Of a DNA stretch of 64,000 nt, positions 1 through 12,309 are shown piece by piece. The notes beneath the pieces were generated by a model that saw only the letters and a list, made by a program, of their open reading frames with translations, ran no database searches and was not told the DNA's origin. Position 1 is the first letter of the stretch, and each line of letters starts with the position of its first letter. The position numbers were made by a program, and so were the translations under genes. The DNA comes from Carpediemonas membranifera (Eukaryota > Fornicata): NCBI GenBank assembly GCA_019828565.1, contig JAHDYR010000064.1, positions 62,001-126,000 on the forward strand, written 5' to 3'.

Positions 1-165
1 CATCTAGGCCGGCTTCATCGATTAGGTGGGTGGCTACCCATGCCCTGGCCGTGGAATCCGGTACGTATTTGACGCTCGTGAGGACACTTCGTTCAGCTTC
101 CACCCCTTTGGCAGTCAGGTGGATGAACGCGTTATGGTGTCCTTCGAGACGCCGGAGGGCATCGA

Positions 166-2345
166 TCATTTCCGCGCACCATGTGGTGCTGTTTGGGAAT
201 GTGCTTTCGAATCCCTGGGGGCCTGCCCAGTGGTGATGTCGACGAAGGTGGCTGGGGGGCAACCGTGGAGAATTCTTGAGCTCATCAGAGCCTGGTCGAG
301 GTCGGCCACCCGAATATCTTCGCCTAACATCCCGTGCAGACTGGCGACGATATTCCCGTTGGCGGGGTCAAAGACTATGACCGCCCCTTCGCATATGACG
401 GCCTCATCCCCCGCCTTGGATGCGGGTTTGGACGCTTCGAAGTCAATGCACCCGATCAGCATCCTCTTGCCCTGCGGGTTGGTGAGCGGGCAGGACGGGG
501 GAGTCTGCTGTTGGCTGACAGTTCTCTACCCCTTGGCGGGTTGACGTCACTATCACTGCCAGGGACTCTTCTGGCCGAGTCGTCGGCGTTGGGCCGGGGG
601 CCATCTTGGGTACCCCCGGTCTCCGAGCCCGCACTTTCGCCGCTGGGCATGGTGGCGGGGTTCCCCCGCTAGTTGGGTTCCAACCTGCTTCGCCCCCAAT
701 GAACGAGGGGGCGACTGGATCGCCCATGTTGGGTTGGCCAGTGGTCGGGTCGCCGCCGTTGTGCGGGGCAACCCCCAGGTTGCCCCCTGGTGGGTGGGTC
801 CGTCCTTGGGCCGCCGTTGGGCGGGCTATCACCTGCACTTGCTCTGCCATTATTCGGTGGGGGGTGACCGGGTTGCCCTCGTGGGGTGGGTTGTCGGTTT
901 GCTCGTTGCCCTTGGGCGGGCCGTCCCCTGTGGATTCGGTGGCGAGCAGCTTGGTACCCTGGTCCGCCATCCAGATGTTTGCGATCCTGCTAACGAGGGT
1001 GGAAGCGTCGCAGAGGTCCGGGTGGATGAACTCAGGGGCCGGCATTGGCCGGGTAGTAGTATCCCATGCGGCCCACAGCTCTTTGAAGCCCGGAACCGTC
1101 CAGCGAAGCACTAAGTCTTCGGCCTCACTGCGCGCTAGCTCGTCGCCGGCAATGTTGAGGGCTGAATCCGTGGGTGTCCTGCTAACCAACACAGGTCTGG
1201 TCACCCCATCGGTCCTGCTGTAGACAGCTATCGCGGAGAACATGCCACCTTCCCAGGGCTTGACGGCCTGTCCGTCAAGGGGGGGGAAGCCTCCTGCTGG
1301 GGGTCTGGGGGCTAAGGGGGACGGGGGCATCCTCCCAGGCCCGACCTAGGGCCGCCCACTTGTTGTTGACGTTGTTGTGGGCTCTGTCCGCACCTGGCGC
1401 TTTCGCTGAGCCGGCTGTGGCTTGGCCGCCTGCCTTGAGGAGCCAGGCGGCGCTCTGCTGGCCGAACCTTGTCCTGATCCCAGGCCCTGTGAGGCTTTGG
1501 TGACCTGCGGCCTTGAGAGTGCTGGCAACTAGCTCGAACAGCAAGGATCTAGCCGGTGGCGGGCTTGATACCTTGAAGTTGGCGGCGTTATCCCTCGAGA
1601 AGATCACTGTGGTGTTGTTGCACTTGGCGAGGATGGAATCGGCTGCTCTTCGGACTTTTTGCCACTCTTCGGTCGTAGCTAAGCGTTTTCCAAGCTTGGT
1701 GAGCTCTGTTCCAGCTTCGTCTACATCATTCCCCCGGCCCATGGCTTGTTGGGGGAACTTTGTGTTTGTGGCCGAAATTGGTCTCGAAAAGTCGGAGGGG
1801 GAAAGTCGGCATGAATCCCCCGGAGGGTAGAGCCCTCCCTGCCCGCCTCGCCTGTAGGCGCCGTTGCCGGCGCTCGTAGGCTGGGAAACCCGGGGTCAGG
1901 GAGTAATCGGCCTTGGAGGTGAACATCACGAAGGCCGGCCCGCATCGGGGCAGTGGCCGGCGCTGTTGGTCCTCGCGGTGGATTTTCCAGGCCGCCTGGC
2001 TTACCCACCATGGCCTTCCGGTTATCAGGGCGTAGTGGTATAGCAGGATGTCATTTTCTAGCATTTGGGTAGCCGTTATTTCCCTTTCTCGGCTGGGATT
2101 CTGCCACCACTGTAGCTGGTGATCCACTCCTGGGGGAAGGGATCCTTTATCTTGCTATACCCTTTTAGGTCGCCGTACATCCGGATCAAGTCGGCGATTT
2201 TCTCGGTTCTCGTGCGCTCCTTGCGTAGAGGAGGCCCTATGGGATGCTCGGGGAGGAGATCTTCTGCTCGGGCAACGTACCCGCCCTGTGGGTTCCTGGG
2301 AAACGCGTCCATTGCCGGCCGGTGGCTCGGATGAGGAGTGTGCAT
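166..2345 (-). pseudogene. Unrecognised broken coding region
   Basis: Five minus-strand open frames follow one another with short overlaps and changing phase (2345-2076, 2127-1726, 1742-1275, 1330-443, 462-166). This is the pattern of one long coding region broken by small indels. The product is rich in proline, arginine and glycine. I recognise no domain; the best preserved piece (2127-1726) carries an aromatic-rich stretch with LLYHYALITGRPWW. High GC, frame breaks and the neighbouring retroelements suggest a decayed mobile element or integrated foreign DNA, but that is inference. The left end runs towards the window edge. Confidence 0.35.
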
Positions 2346-2473
2346 TTTAGTGCTCCATCACCTGATCACACCATAGCCTTGTGGCGTTGCACGTTGGCCT
2401 TTCCGAGCAGGGGCGGGGAGGTGTGGCCTATTGCCTGAGATGCGGGGTCGGTTGCGAACCTTGTAGCCATAAT

Positions 2474-3161
2474 ATGAGTTCACCACATTTGGTTCCTGTT
2501 ACACCCATTAGCCCGCCTGGCGACTACCACCAAGGCCCAGGCATTGCCGCAGCTAAGGTTCAGCCTTCTAAGGTACCTGATTCCCCTCTTGGCCCTCATG
2601 CCGATCACCTCCAAGGCCCAGGCATTGCCGCGGCGGAGCCCCAGACCCCTAGAGAGGGCTGGGGGTCGGATTCTTCCACCACATCGTCCTCTGTGGAGGA
2701 GCTGCCCCCCGGGTCATTGGCATTGCCTTCCTCCCGCAGCGCCCGCGCCTCTGCTCCCCAACCTGGTGGGATGGGGCCTCAGGAGTCCTCAACGCCGACT
2801 CTTCCGCTCCTTCCAGGGGAAAGCCGTCCCCCGCCGCCTCCAGCTGGCCCGGTCCCCTGCTTCCCCCGGTCCTCACAACGGCGAGGGCGCTGCCCCGTTT
2901 GTCACGCCATTGGCTTCCTCCCCAGCTGGGGCTCGCACCGTTCGTCAGCCTGTGGCTCCACTTGCGTCAGCCCTCGACGCTCTCAGCACTTTGGATCGCA
3001 TCGCCATGGACTGGCACTCGTGTGCCTATGCCTTCGTGGACATGCTCCATGAGGGGACCGACGAGGATCAGCCTGTCGAGAACCTACAGGCCATTTTTGG
3101 CATTCCAGCGCACTTCTCAGTCCCAGATGGTTATGTATCGCAGCAGCAGGGGCGCTCTTGA
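2474..3161 (+). pseudogene. Unrecognised Gag-like proline-rich ORF, broken
   Basis: A plus-strand frame opens at an ATG at 2474, diverging from the minus-strand coding at 2345. It encodes a Ser/Pro-rich protein with an internal repeat (GPGIAAA twice, 27 residues apart). Around 2870 it must shift frame to reach a second piece ending at 3161, which has a more globular composition (DRIAMDWHSCAYAFVDML). Low-complexity N-terminus plus short globular C-terminus would suit a retroelement ORF1/Gag, but no zinc knuckle or other family mark is visible. Function unknown. Confidence 0.25.
2530..2631 (+). repeat. Direct repeat, two 21-bp copies 81 bp apart
   Basis: The same 21 bases (starting CCAAGGCCCAGG) occur at 2530-2550 and 2611-2631. 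In the plus frame they encode the repeated GPGIAAA peptide. Confidence 0.8.
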
Positions 3162-4056
3162 GCGGGCCCTTAGGCAGTATGTCCCTTCGGTTTCCCATTT
3201 CCTTGCCGACGGAAGCCCCTCAGTGGAGTTCCTGGGCGCCGGGACTCCTCAGTAAACACCCAGGGTTGAATGGGGGGTTGAGACCATGTTGCTGCTGTTC
3301 CTTGCGGTATCTGCCTACCACTCGGGTTGCTGGGCCCCGGCATTCTCCCCTTCTCCCAGCGGGGAGCGCGGCCACAGGGCGCCATTTGGGTTTCCCTCCA
3401 GTTGCGCGTCATTCCTACTAAATTCATGAGTTCATACCTTGGTTTCGGCTTGGTTGCAGTGGTGAGGGCCCTTGGCATGTTGCTGGGGGCTCCTCTGGAC
3501 GTTCTTTGCCCTGTGGGTTGAGGAACGTCCGGGCGGTAAGCTTCCCTTGGTCTTTTGGATGGTAATATCCCATCAGACCGCTCACCGGGGGCTCCATGCC
3601 CATACGGGTTTCGTTGCCCCAGAGGGTGCACTTTAGGGAGCACAGAGAACCAACCCAAGCACAGCGCCCGTCCGCTAGCGGGTTATACAAGGCAGGCAGG
3701 GTGGTTTCAGGGGCGACGGCTCGTGCCTCCGGCGCTCGCATCTTCCAGTTTTCTGCCACCGGCCCGTTTCGCTTCCGTTTGACTTGGTCTCAGGCGATCT
3801 CATCGAGGAGGCTAGAGAGAGGCCTCGTGCGCCCTATGGGTAGAAGTGGTAAAGAGTTATGCTGTTCCTGCTGGTATTCCCCGAGCAGGAGAACTCCCGA
3901 TGCTGAATTGACCAAAATGTGGCATTCCGCGCTATAGGTCACCGCCGCTCTGTTTTGAGCTCTATAAACCTCGAAAGAATCGCCAATGGCTATCATTCCT
4001 CGGCGCTTGGCTTTGTTCCGGTTGGTGATTCCAACTTTCCATACCGGACATTTTAA
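3162..4056. other. No supported gene; decayed coding-like sequence
   Basis: Minus-strand open frames at 3658-3170 and 4065-3790 have amino-acid compositions similar to the broken region at 166-2345, but no recognisable domain and no convincing start. The right boundary is sharp: Ty3/gypsy RNase H coding begins at about 4057 just after an in-frame stop, so this is probably the insertion or truncation point of that element. Confidence 0.3.
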
Positions 4057-5692
4057 CTGATCCAAGGCCGACCCGACGCGCCGGACGCTGAAGTAGTGGC
4101 ATTCTTCGCCAAGAGCTTCACGACCACACAGAAGGCATGGTCCACATATGAGCAGGAGTTATATGGAATCCTACACGCCCTCTCCTCCTCCGAGTTGACG
4201 CCGCTCCTGAAGTGCCATCCCAAGCTCCACGTCCACACCGATCACCGTAACCTGGTATTTATCCGGAAGAAGTACCCTCAGAACGCGAAGATCGCTCGCT
4301 GGCGCATTACGATGAACGAATTCACGTTTACTCTCGAACATGTCGCTGGCGAGGCTAACACGGTAGCAGACGCCCTATCTCGTGTCCTCCCCGACCTCAA
4401 CGTCGACACTGTCTACGCTGTGCACGTGAACGGGAGAGGCGAGGACTTCGTCATGATCGACCCACAAGCTGAGCTCACCAAGGTGCACAACACCGCGGTT
4501 GGTCATGTGGGCCCCCCCGAGATGATACGCCGTCTGCGAAAGGCGGGCGTCCAGTGGCCCGGCATGTGGGAGGATGCCCGAGCTTTCTTCACAACGTGCA
4601 CCGAGTGCCAGCGTGTCCGCCCAGGCCAGCGCTTGCCGGTCCCCCAACACCCAGACCTGCGGACAATACCCTTCCAGTCCGTCCAGGTCGACACCCTGGG
4701 CCCGTTTGCCCAGGACGAACACGGCCAGAAGTACGTCGTCGTGATCGTAGACGCGTTCTCTCGACACGTTTCTCTATTCCCGACGCACACTACGTCAGCA
4801 AAAGACGCCGCCGACGCAATCTACAAGTTCTGCGCCGCGTTCGGCGTGCCGGAGTTCATACAGACGGACCAAGGCTCGCAGTACAAGAACAGTTTAATCG
4901 AAGAGCTCACAAGAAGCCTCACGATCGAACACCGCTTCTCTACGCCGTACCACCCCCAAGCAAACGGAAAGGTCGAACGCATGAATGCTGAGATCGCCCG
5001 TCACATGAGGACGCTCGTAGATGAACACGAAGCCGCTTGGAGCGACATGCTCCCGCAAGTGGCCCTCATACTCAACTCGCGAGTACACCCCGTGACCCAT
5101 CAGTCCCCGTTGACCCTCCTCTTTGGTCACGACGGCTTCCACAAGGATACTCAGAGTCGGGAGGAGCGCTACACACGAGCCAGGAACTCTGTCTCCCGCG
5201 ACCATGCCAAGAAGCTCGGCCGTGTTGCGTCCACGACCTACCGAGCTTATACCAGCGGGAGCCTCGTACTGCTGGCCCCCCATCAAGCCGATGAAGCTGG
5301 CCATGAAGTGGCGCGGCCCGTTCCGCGTCATACAGGAGGGGAAGGTCAAGGGATCGGTCACCATTCAGTCCCTCACCGACGACGCCGACCAGTTCACCGT
5401 CGCGTCAGAGCGCCTCCGGCCTTTCCACCGCCGCCGAGGCCAGTCACTCGCAGAACTTCGGGCACTCGTAGCCCGCCAAGACCGTGAGTTCGAGGTCGAG
5501 TCCGTCAAGGACCTCGACATGAAGGGTCGCCGTCTCCGTGTCCGCTGGAAGGGTTATGAGCCCGAGGAGGACTCCTGGATCCCGCTAAACCAGGAGAACT
5601 ACCGCCTGCAAGCCCTGGACGCCTATCTACTGGATCACCCGACGGCTGTGGCACCCCTCGAGGCGCTGGCTCGTCGTCGCCGCTGGCGATGA
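4057..5692 (+). pseudogene. Ty3/gypsy chromovirus fragment A: RNase H, integrase, chromodomain
   Basis: 5'-truncated pol remnant. The frame opens inside RNase H (KSFTTTQKAWSTYEQEL, HTDHRNLVF, VADALSR), then the integrase zinc finger (two H, then C-x2-C in CTECQR), the DDE core (VDTLG, QTDQGSQY, PYHPQANGKVER) and, after one frame change near 5270, the integrase C-terminus and a chromodomain (VRWKGYEPEEDSW). The frame change falls in a run of six C in CTGGCCCCCCATC; with one C fewer the two parts read as one. Gag, protease and reverse transcriptase are absent and I see no LTR. In life this enzyme set would reverse-transcribe and integrate the element, with the chromodomain steering it to marked chromatin. 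Confidence 0.9.
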
Positions 5693-6141
5693 TGATCCCC
5701 ATCTGATCGGGACCTTAGCACGTCCTAAACTATAAACTGCTGTCTGAGAAGCTTGATGTTGCTTAATTGAGACTAATGGACCGCTTGCGAGGAAGAATCC
5801 CGTCGAAGATCCGAAGCTTTCGTGAAAGTTCTTGTATCTCGCCAACGAGGGCCTATTGAGGCCAATGGAGGTCATTTTCAGCACCTAGGAGCTCTTTAGC
5901 TCAATAACCTCCTTCAATGGAGTTGTTCGTCTTCACGCTCAACTATCTAATCAAACCATCGCATTTGATGGGTTTCGGATGAAATATCATAGACCAGTCC
6001 TCGCCGCCGCGCCCGTTACTCGTGGTCGTTACCACTGGGAGGGAAGTGTCAGCGCGGCACTTCAATCAAATATTTATTTGATTGATGATCCGATCCGATC
6101 CCCGGGCAGGGTCCCGAATCGTCTTTTTGTTTTGCTTTTAA
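5693..6141. other. Spacer between Ty3/gypsy fragments A and B
   Basis: AT-richer than its flanks and without a supported gene. It could contain the decayed 3' end of fragment A and lost 5' parts of fragment B; no paired LTR is visible. It contains a strong hairpin at 6062-6085. Confidence 0.4.
6062..6085. repeat. Perfect 10-bp hairpin with 4-nt loop
   Basis: TCAATCAAAT (6062-6071) pairs perfectly with ATTTGATTGA (6076-6085) around a loop ATTT. It lies about 60 bp upstream of the open frame of fragment B, similar in place and shape to the hairpin at 58424-58447 upstream of gag in another Ty3/gypsy element. Confidence 0.8.
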
Positions 6142-8865
6142 AGCTTCACCCCCCCGTTTCGTCTGCGAAACGAACATCTGCCACAAGCCAACCCACGCGG
6201 CATCCGCGCCGACTGGCTTCCCGAGATCAAGCGACAGCCCCATGAAATGTACGAAGCCCAGCTCATCCGCGACGCACACGGCCCAGTCTCTAGCCCGGCT
6301 GTGATTGTCCAGAAGAAGCCCGACGCGGACGGACGCCGCCCACTACGACTTTGCGCAGACTACAGGGCCCTCAACGAGGCAACTGTGACTGACGCTTTCC
6401 CCATGACAGATACCCGCACGCTCATCCAGGACCTCGTCGGCAGCAAGTACTTCTTCGGTCTAGACCTTCGCCAAGGGTTTCACCAGATGCCATTGAAGGA
6501 TGCCCACCGTTACCTGTCCGCGGTGCGGGTCCCGGGCGAGTTTTTCGAATATATGGTCGCCCCGTTTGGCCTAAAGAACCTCCCCGCACAATTCCAGCGG
6601 GCCATCGCCAACGTCCTGCGCCCGGTATACTCAGAGGGCGTCAGGAACTACATAGACGACATCTTTGCTGGCGCGCCATCGCCCGAGGTACTCGTCATGC
6701 GCACCCAGCGCACGCTCGCTCTACTCAGTGACAAGAACATCAGGCTGCGCGCCGAGAAGTGTCATTTTGGCTACCAGACTCTCGACTGTCTCGGCGAGAT
6801 CGTCTCCGAACACGGTCGTCGCCCTCAGCCCTCACGCATTGACACGATCAAGAGCCTCCCACGCCCGACGACCACGCACGAGGTACGTCAGATCCTCGGC
6901 CACATCAACTACGTGGCAGATTTTATCCCTGACTGCCAGCGCATCCTAGCGCCCATCAATGGCCTCCTCCGCAAGGACGCCAAGGTCGTGTGGACTTCAG
7001 CACACCAAGAGGCTATCGCGGCTGTTCTGACACAGCTCGCCTCTGAGGAGTCACTCGCCATACCAGACCTCTCCAAACCCTGGCGCCTCGAGACGGACGC
7101 TAGTCTCCTCGGCCTAGGCGGCATACTGCTACAACAGCAAACGCCCACAGACTGGAGAGTCGTCGCCTACTTCTCCAAGGCGTTCTCGGACGTTCAACAA
7201 AGATGGAGCACCTACGACCAGGAGATGTATGCTCTGATATACTGTCTGACACGTCCTGACATGTACTCTCTCTTCCTGGGCCACCCCGATCTGACCGTGT
7301 TCACCGACCATAAGAATCTGATGGCACTCCACCGCATGGCCGCTCACAATCGGAAGCATCGCCGATGGCTACTGTCGTTCTTGGAGTTCAGACTCAAGAT
7401 CCACCACGTCCCGGGCGAGTCCAACGTCACGGCCGACTTCTTAAGCCGTTTCCCTTTCCAGACCCGCCCCGCAGAGATCGCCGAGGTCACGGCTAACACG
7501 CTAGAGTCGAGAGTGCTCGCCTCTCAGAAGGAGCACGCTGACGAGAGACCCTCCAAGCACACCATCGTCAACGGTGTCGTCAAGTATCACGGTCGCACAT
7601 TCGTACCCGCCGACGCGCGTCGCGACGTCCTAGCCGAGGCCCACCGGCTGCACTTGGGCGTCAAGAAGACCGCTCAGGCCGTGCGTGACTTGGGTTACGA
7701 CTGGCCACAGCTCGAACACACCGTATCCGACCTGATCAACGCCTGTTTGATCTGTCAGAAGACCCGTCTGGCGAACTTCATCAAGCTGAAGATGGGCGCG
7801 ACCCCGAGCAGCACACCATTCGAACGCGTAGCCGTCGACACGCTCGGCCCCATCTCAGAGGACTCGGCCGGCAACCGGTATGTCGTCGTGATTACTGACA
7901 CATTCACGCACTTTACTGAGCTCGTGCCAGCCCCCTCGAACAATGCAGACGCGGCTGCCGCCGCTATCTGGGCGTCTATCTGCCGCCACGGCATCCCGGC
8001 CATCCTGCACACAGACGGAGGCCCGGAATACGCCAACCGTATCATCACCGCTCTAACCGAGCGCTTATCGGTCACACACCACCGGACCACGCCTTTCCAT
8101 CCGCAGTCGAACGGTCACGTCGAACGCGTCAATCGCGAAATCAAGCGCCACCTACGTACCCTAGCGCTGGCATTTAACTCCTTCGACGCATGGTCCACGA
8201 CCCTACTGCCATATGTCGCGTGGATAATCAACAGCACGGTTCACAGCGCGACGGGGTTCACCCCGTTCGAGCTACTCTACGGCACACACGCTGCCGACCG
8301 GCAGATACCCCAGCCAGACAACAACGCCGAGGACGAGACCCCGCTTACCTCTGTCGCCGAATACCTCACCGTCATGGACGCGCTCCTGGCCAAGCTCTGC
8401 CGCAAGGCTCACAAACGCCAGTCCAAGACTCGTGAGGGGAGGGCAGAGACGCAGTCGGTTCCAGTCAAGCCCGGTGATTACGTCTTGCGCAAGAACCACG
8501 CTGAAAGCAAGCTCCACGGCCACACCGGACCGTTCAAGGTCATTGAGGTCAACCCGTTCACGGCAGTCGTCGTACCGCTCCTCGCCAACGAACCGCGACG
8601 CACAGTCCACCTGTCCCACCTCATTCCGCTCAAGTCCGACCTCTCTGAGGGCGAGCTCGCCTACTTCGCCGCTTCAGACCAAGAGGAATGGTACGTTGAA
8701 CGGATCGTCAAGTCCAAGCCCGGCTTCCTGCGCGTCAAGTGGCTCGGTAGCTCCGAGCTGTCCTGGGAGCCCATCGACGCCGTCCGCCACACTCCCGCCG
8801 CCAAGAAGTTCTTAGCCGCTCACCCCGAGCTGCTCAGGGAGGGCAGTGACGCATCACCTGATTAA
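6142..8865 (+). pseudogene. Ty3/gypsy chromovirus fragment B: RT, RNase H, integrase, chromodomain-like
   Basis: One uninterrupted frame of about 907 codons from just after a stop at 6139-6141. It starts at the N-terminal edge of the reverse transcriptase (PVSSPAVIVQKK, LCADYRALN, NYIDDIF catalytic motif), then RNase H (LETDASLLGLGGIL, FTDHKNLM, VTADFLSRF), integrase with H/H/C/C finger, DDE residues (VDTLG, HTDGGPEY, PFHPQSNGHVER) and a C-terminal chromodomain-like segment (YVERIVKSKPGFLRVKWLG...LSWEPI). Gag and protease are missing upstream, and no ATG precedes the RT edge, so this is a 5'-truncated copy, not a full element. The pol frame itself looks undamaged. A distinct lineage from fragments A and C by sequence. 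Confidence 0.92.
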
Positions 8866-8885
8866 AACGAATTCTCGAATACCCG

Positions 8886-10204
8886 TCGTTTACGCCACAG
8901 ACTGATCAAAGAGGAGGTCGGAAGTCAGCCGAACCTGTATAAGCGAGTCAAGGCGGCGATCAAGGCATGTCCAACCTGTCAGAAGGTTCGAGGGACTTCT
9001 GAGAGAGTCGTGACCAACCATCATAGGACGGCTGGTTACCGCCCCTTTGAGGTAGTCCAGATGGACACGATCGGGGAGCTCCCCTAGGTAGAGGGCATGA
9101 AGCATATTATTGTGGTAATAGATACATTCAGTAAGCTAGTGAACCTCTTCCCGTGCCCCACGACGGCCGCAAAAAGTGCAGCAAAGGCAATACTTGAGTG
9201 GTCAGCAGCGCTACGGGAGACCCAAGGAAATTCAGTCGGACAACGCGAGGCAGTTCCGCAACATGACGATTGAGCAGCTGACGAGAGAGCTGCAGGTTAA
9301 CCAGAGGTTTTCAACCCCGTACCACCCGGCCGGGAACGGCATAGTGGAGAGAGTGAATGGTGAGGTGGTCAGACATATTAGAGCGCTGAAGTACGATAAG
9401 GGCCGCAGCTCCACGTGGCTCGAGACCATCCGAGAGGTCCAATACATTGTCAACTCAACAGCGTTCGCTCGATCCGGACTCACGCCCTTCGAAGTCCTGT
9501 ACGGAAAGCAGCCTGAGAGACGGCCCGAACCATCGACAGAGCTTAGATAGTTCAGACGAGCAGTTGAGGCGACCAGACGAGCTCAAGAGAAGACGATAAG
9601 CCGGTCCACTGGAGGGAAGAGAGACGGTGTCGAAGACCTCGAGCCCGGAAGCTACGTGTTATTAGAGAGAGTGGACCGGGTAGCTAAGCTGCAGTCAAAG
9701 CTCAGGGGACCAATGGAGCTGGTGAGGAGAGCGGAGCACCCGAACACTTACGTCGTTAAGGATATCAACACGATGATCGAGATGACTGTCCACGCAGATA
9801 GATTGCGTAAGTTCGTGACGAAGGCGTGCAGGACGGAGCTTGAGAGGTTAGCAGCCAGCGAGGAAGAATACCATGAAGTCGGCGGTATTGTGGACCATAA
9901 GGAAGAAAGAGTTGGCCGGAAGAAGGTGTTGAAGGTCAGGATCCATTGGCGCGGTTATGAAGACGAGGAGGATACTTGGCAGCTGTTCGACGATGAGATC
10001 GACCAGTTGGAAGCAATAGATAGATACCAGTCAGAGAAGAACGTCACATGGTTGTTTGATAACTCCCGTAAATGTAGAAGGACTGTGGCTGCGCCACAGG
10101 AGGGAAGTGTGGTTTATGTAAACAGAATTCGTCCACAACAGCGGGGTCAGCTGGGTCGATCGGAGAAAGTTGGCTCAGGGCACGAACCAAGGTCTCAGAT
10201 GTGA
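8886..10204 (+). pseudogene. Ty3/gypsy chromovirus fragment C: integrase and chromodomain, decayed
   Basis: Begins inside the integrase finger (CPTCQKVRG), runs into an in-frame TAG at 9085-9087, then changes frame near 9200. The second frame holds the integrase core (IQSDNARQF, PYHPAGNGIVERVN), a second in-frame TAG at 9548-9550, the integrase C-terminus and a chromodomain (VRIHWRGYEDEEDTWQ) before ending at 10204. At least three lesions make this a clear pseudogene. It starts only about 20 bp after the stop of fragment B, so the two are directly abutted. Confidence 0.88.
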
Positions 10205-10320
10205 GCGACCTGGTCACACCAAGCTCCGCTGCGCGACTTGCGCGAACTAGTTTCATGGCCGAGAATGTCGGGTGCTTCGCGTCTACACTCTGAAGACCGT
10301 TGGCCGAACGCAGGCAGCAG

Positions 10321-10945
10321 TCAGCTGGAACCGCCTCGAACACTTCCTGAGGAATGTTGAGAGAGATTTTTTTGGTTCATCAGCTGGACAGCAGCGCCCA
10401 GGTAGGCCACAGGCCAGGTAAGCAACGGTGTGGCCCAGTTGAGCCCGCCTTGCTTGATGGAGAGGGCGGCTCGATCGAGAGTATGGGCGACCACGTCGAT
10501 GCCGAGGCACGAGGTCAGGAGAGGTAGTAAGGCGGCAGATTCGAACTCACCGCTAATCGCAAGCAGGCCCGGTAGCGGGGCCACATTATGGAATGTGTGC
10601 GTGAACTTGGCGAGCAAGCAGGCTCTGGTTATGTTGAGCCCGATGCTTGTGACCTGAGGGCCGAGATCGTCCACCATCAGCTGCGTGCAGCCCACGAGAT
10701 CGGAGACGTCGCCAAACTGGCGCCGGACCTCGCGTTCGACGAATGCCTGGTGACCAATGGGGGTGCCGAGCGCGGTGAAACACTCCCGGCGTGGCACAGG
10801 GGAGTTCTCAGACTCGGCGAGCCCGACGCCCGCAATGACGGTCTTTTGGTTGACCACCAGTCCCGCACGGTCAAAGACCTGGCGGGCGGAGGCGACAACC
10901 GCGTCAGCGAGAGAATCAGACGACCCACCGGGTAGGTCAGCATTT
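10321..10945 (-). pseudogene. Non-LTR reverse transcriptase fragment (3' part)
   Basis: The minus frame resembles the region C-terminal to the catalytic palm of non-LTR (LINE-type) reverse transcriptases: GLVVNQKT (the GL-x-N-x-K-T element), ALGTPIG (the V-L-G-x-P-I-G element), and a late GGLNWATPL...AYLGA segment like the GGLG...AYLAS of these proteins. The catalytic Y-x-D-D region and everything upstream are missing. It is opposite in direction to the adjacent elements and sits between Ty3/gypsy fragment C and the DIRS-like remnant. Assignment is by motif pattern only. Confidence 0.55.
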
Positions 10946-10972
10946 AACGAGCCCCGGTTGAGGTTGTTCTTT

Positions 10973-12292
10973 ATGGTTTGGGACTTCTCAGGATTGTTCG
11001 GTTCAAAGTTATCGGCAGAAGATGCCGCCGTCCTCGCGCGCACGGAAGGAAAGGCCCCCACGGAGCCCAACTGGGATCATGCTGCTTTGAAGGCCGAACG
11101 CTCGTACCCACTACCCCCTCCCGGCATCAGAAGCCTCCAGCTGTGGCTAATGTTGGATATCATCTCGCTCATGACAACCAGAAAGACCTTCACGCAGTCT
11201 GGCGACGGGGATCCGGTGGCGCTCAGCGAGTACCTCCGCCCCCTGACGGAGATTATGCTCGTCAGGGATGTCGAGGGGCCGACCCTCTCCGTCGAGGAGC
11301 TCCAGATCATCCGCAAGAAACTCGCAGCCACGTGCGACATCACCTCCAGTATGTTGCACGAGGTGCCCCTCTACCTCGCGCCGAGGAAGAAGAAGGCTCG
11401 CGTCACGAGCGGCGGGGGTGGCCAGCAGCCGAAGGCCCAGTCCGAAAAGAAGGGAAAGCCAGTGTCTATGAATAATAAACCTGGCAAGTACTCTCTTTCT
11501 GGTCCCGAGCGGCATTGTGCCCCCGATGTTCGTGGCGGCCCGACGCGGGTGCGAGTCTGTACCACAGCGGACGTCAGACACGGACAGGAAGCGACTCCCC
11601 GGCAGGTGGTACGCGCACACGGCGCGCTACCGGACGCCACCTCAGGCAGACCCAGTGCAGAACCGGAGCCCAGGACACCGGCGCCCCACACCGCACCCGA
11701 GGAGGTCTCCAACGACATCGAGGATGGATGGGACGAGTTACCAGCGCCCGGCAGGGTCATCGCCCTCACGTCGCCACGCCCTGAGGCCACGCAGGCCCAG
11801 TCACCGGCCCAGGTGGCATTCACGCCCACCCCAGGAGGAGACAACCCCAGCCCGGCCCCAGCCAAGACCATCCTTGGCATCCCCACCAGGTGGGTTGCGA
11901 CACCCTGCAAGAAGCGCCGCCCCAACCAGCTGGCCGAATTCCGCGCTCATGTCGCGGAAGTCCTCGGCCCCGTCAGGGTCCTTTGGAGCGAGACGCCTCT
12001 CGACTCTGTGGCCGACGCCTTGTCCCGCGACACTTCGATGGACACCGTGAGGGTCGATGGTACGAAGTTCTGGGTCCCCCACAACAGAGCGCCCCTCGTC
12101 ATCCCCGACTGGGTCCCCTGGGCCCACCAGGACGTGGAGTCCACGCCTCGTCTCGTGCCCCACCCCGAATGCCTGGGGAAGGTTCAGGCCTACAGAGGTA
12201 AGAGCCGTCGCCTGCTTCGGTGGGCGAAGGAACGTGCCGCCAATGACGACCCAGTCGCATGGGGCGACGATGCACCCGACTTGTCGAGGTGA
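10973..12292 (+). pseudogene. DIRS-like element remnant: ORF1-like plus RNase H tail
   Basis: An open frame with first ATG at 10973. The first part is a helical, charged region followed by a lysine-rich tract (PRKKKARV) as in a nucleic-acid-binding ORF1. Near 11990-12030 it reads SVADALSRD, the C-terminal mark of retroelement RNase H. No reverse transcriptase lies between them, so the RT and most of RNase H appear deleted, fusing the ends. The tyrosine-recombinase remnant downstream on the same strand supports a DIRS-like origin. Confidence 0.5.
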
Positions 12293-12309
12293 CTGTCGGG
12301 AAGAACTTC

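Noticed and set aside
6086-6102. Short GATCC tandem repeat
   Set aside because: Three units only; no meaning can be supported.
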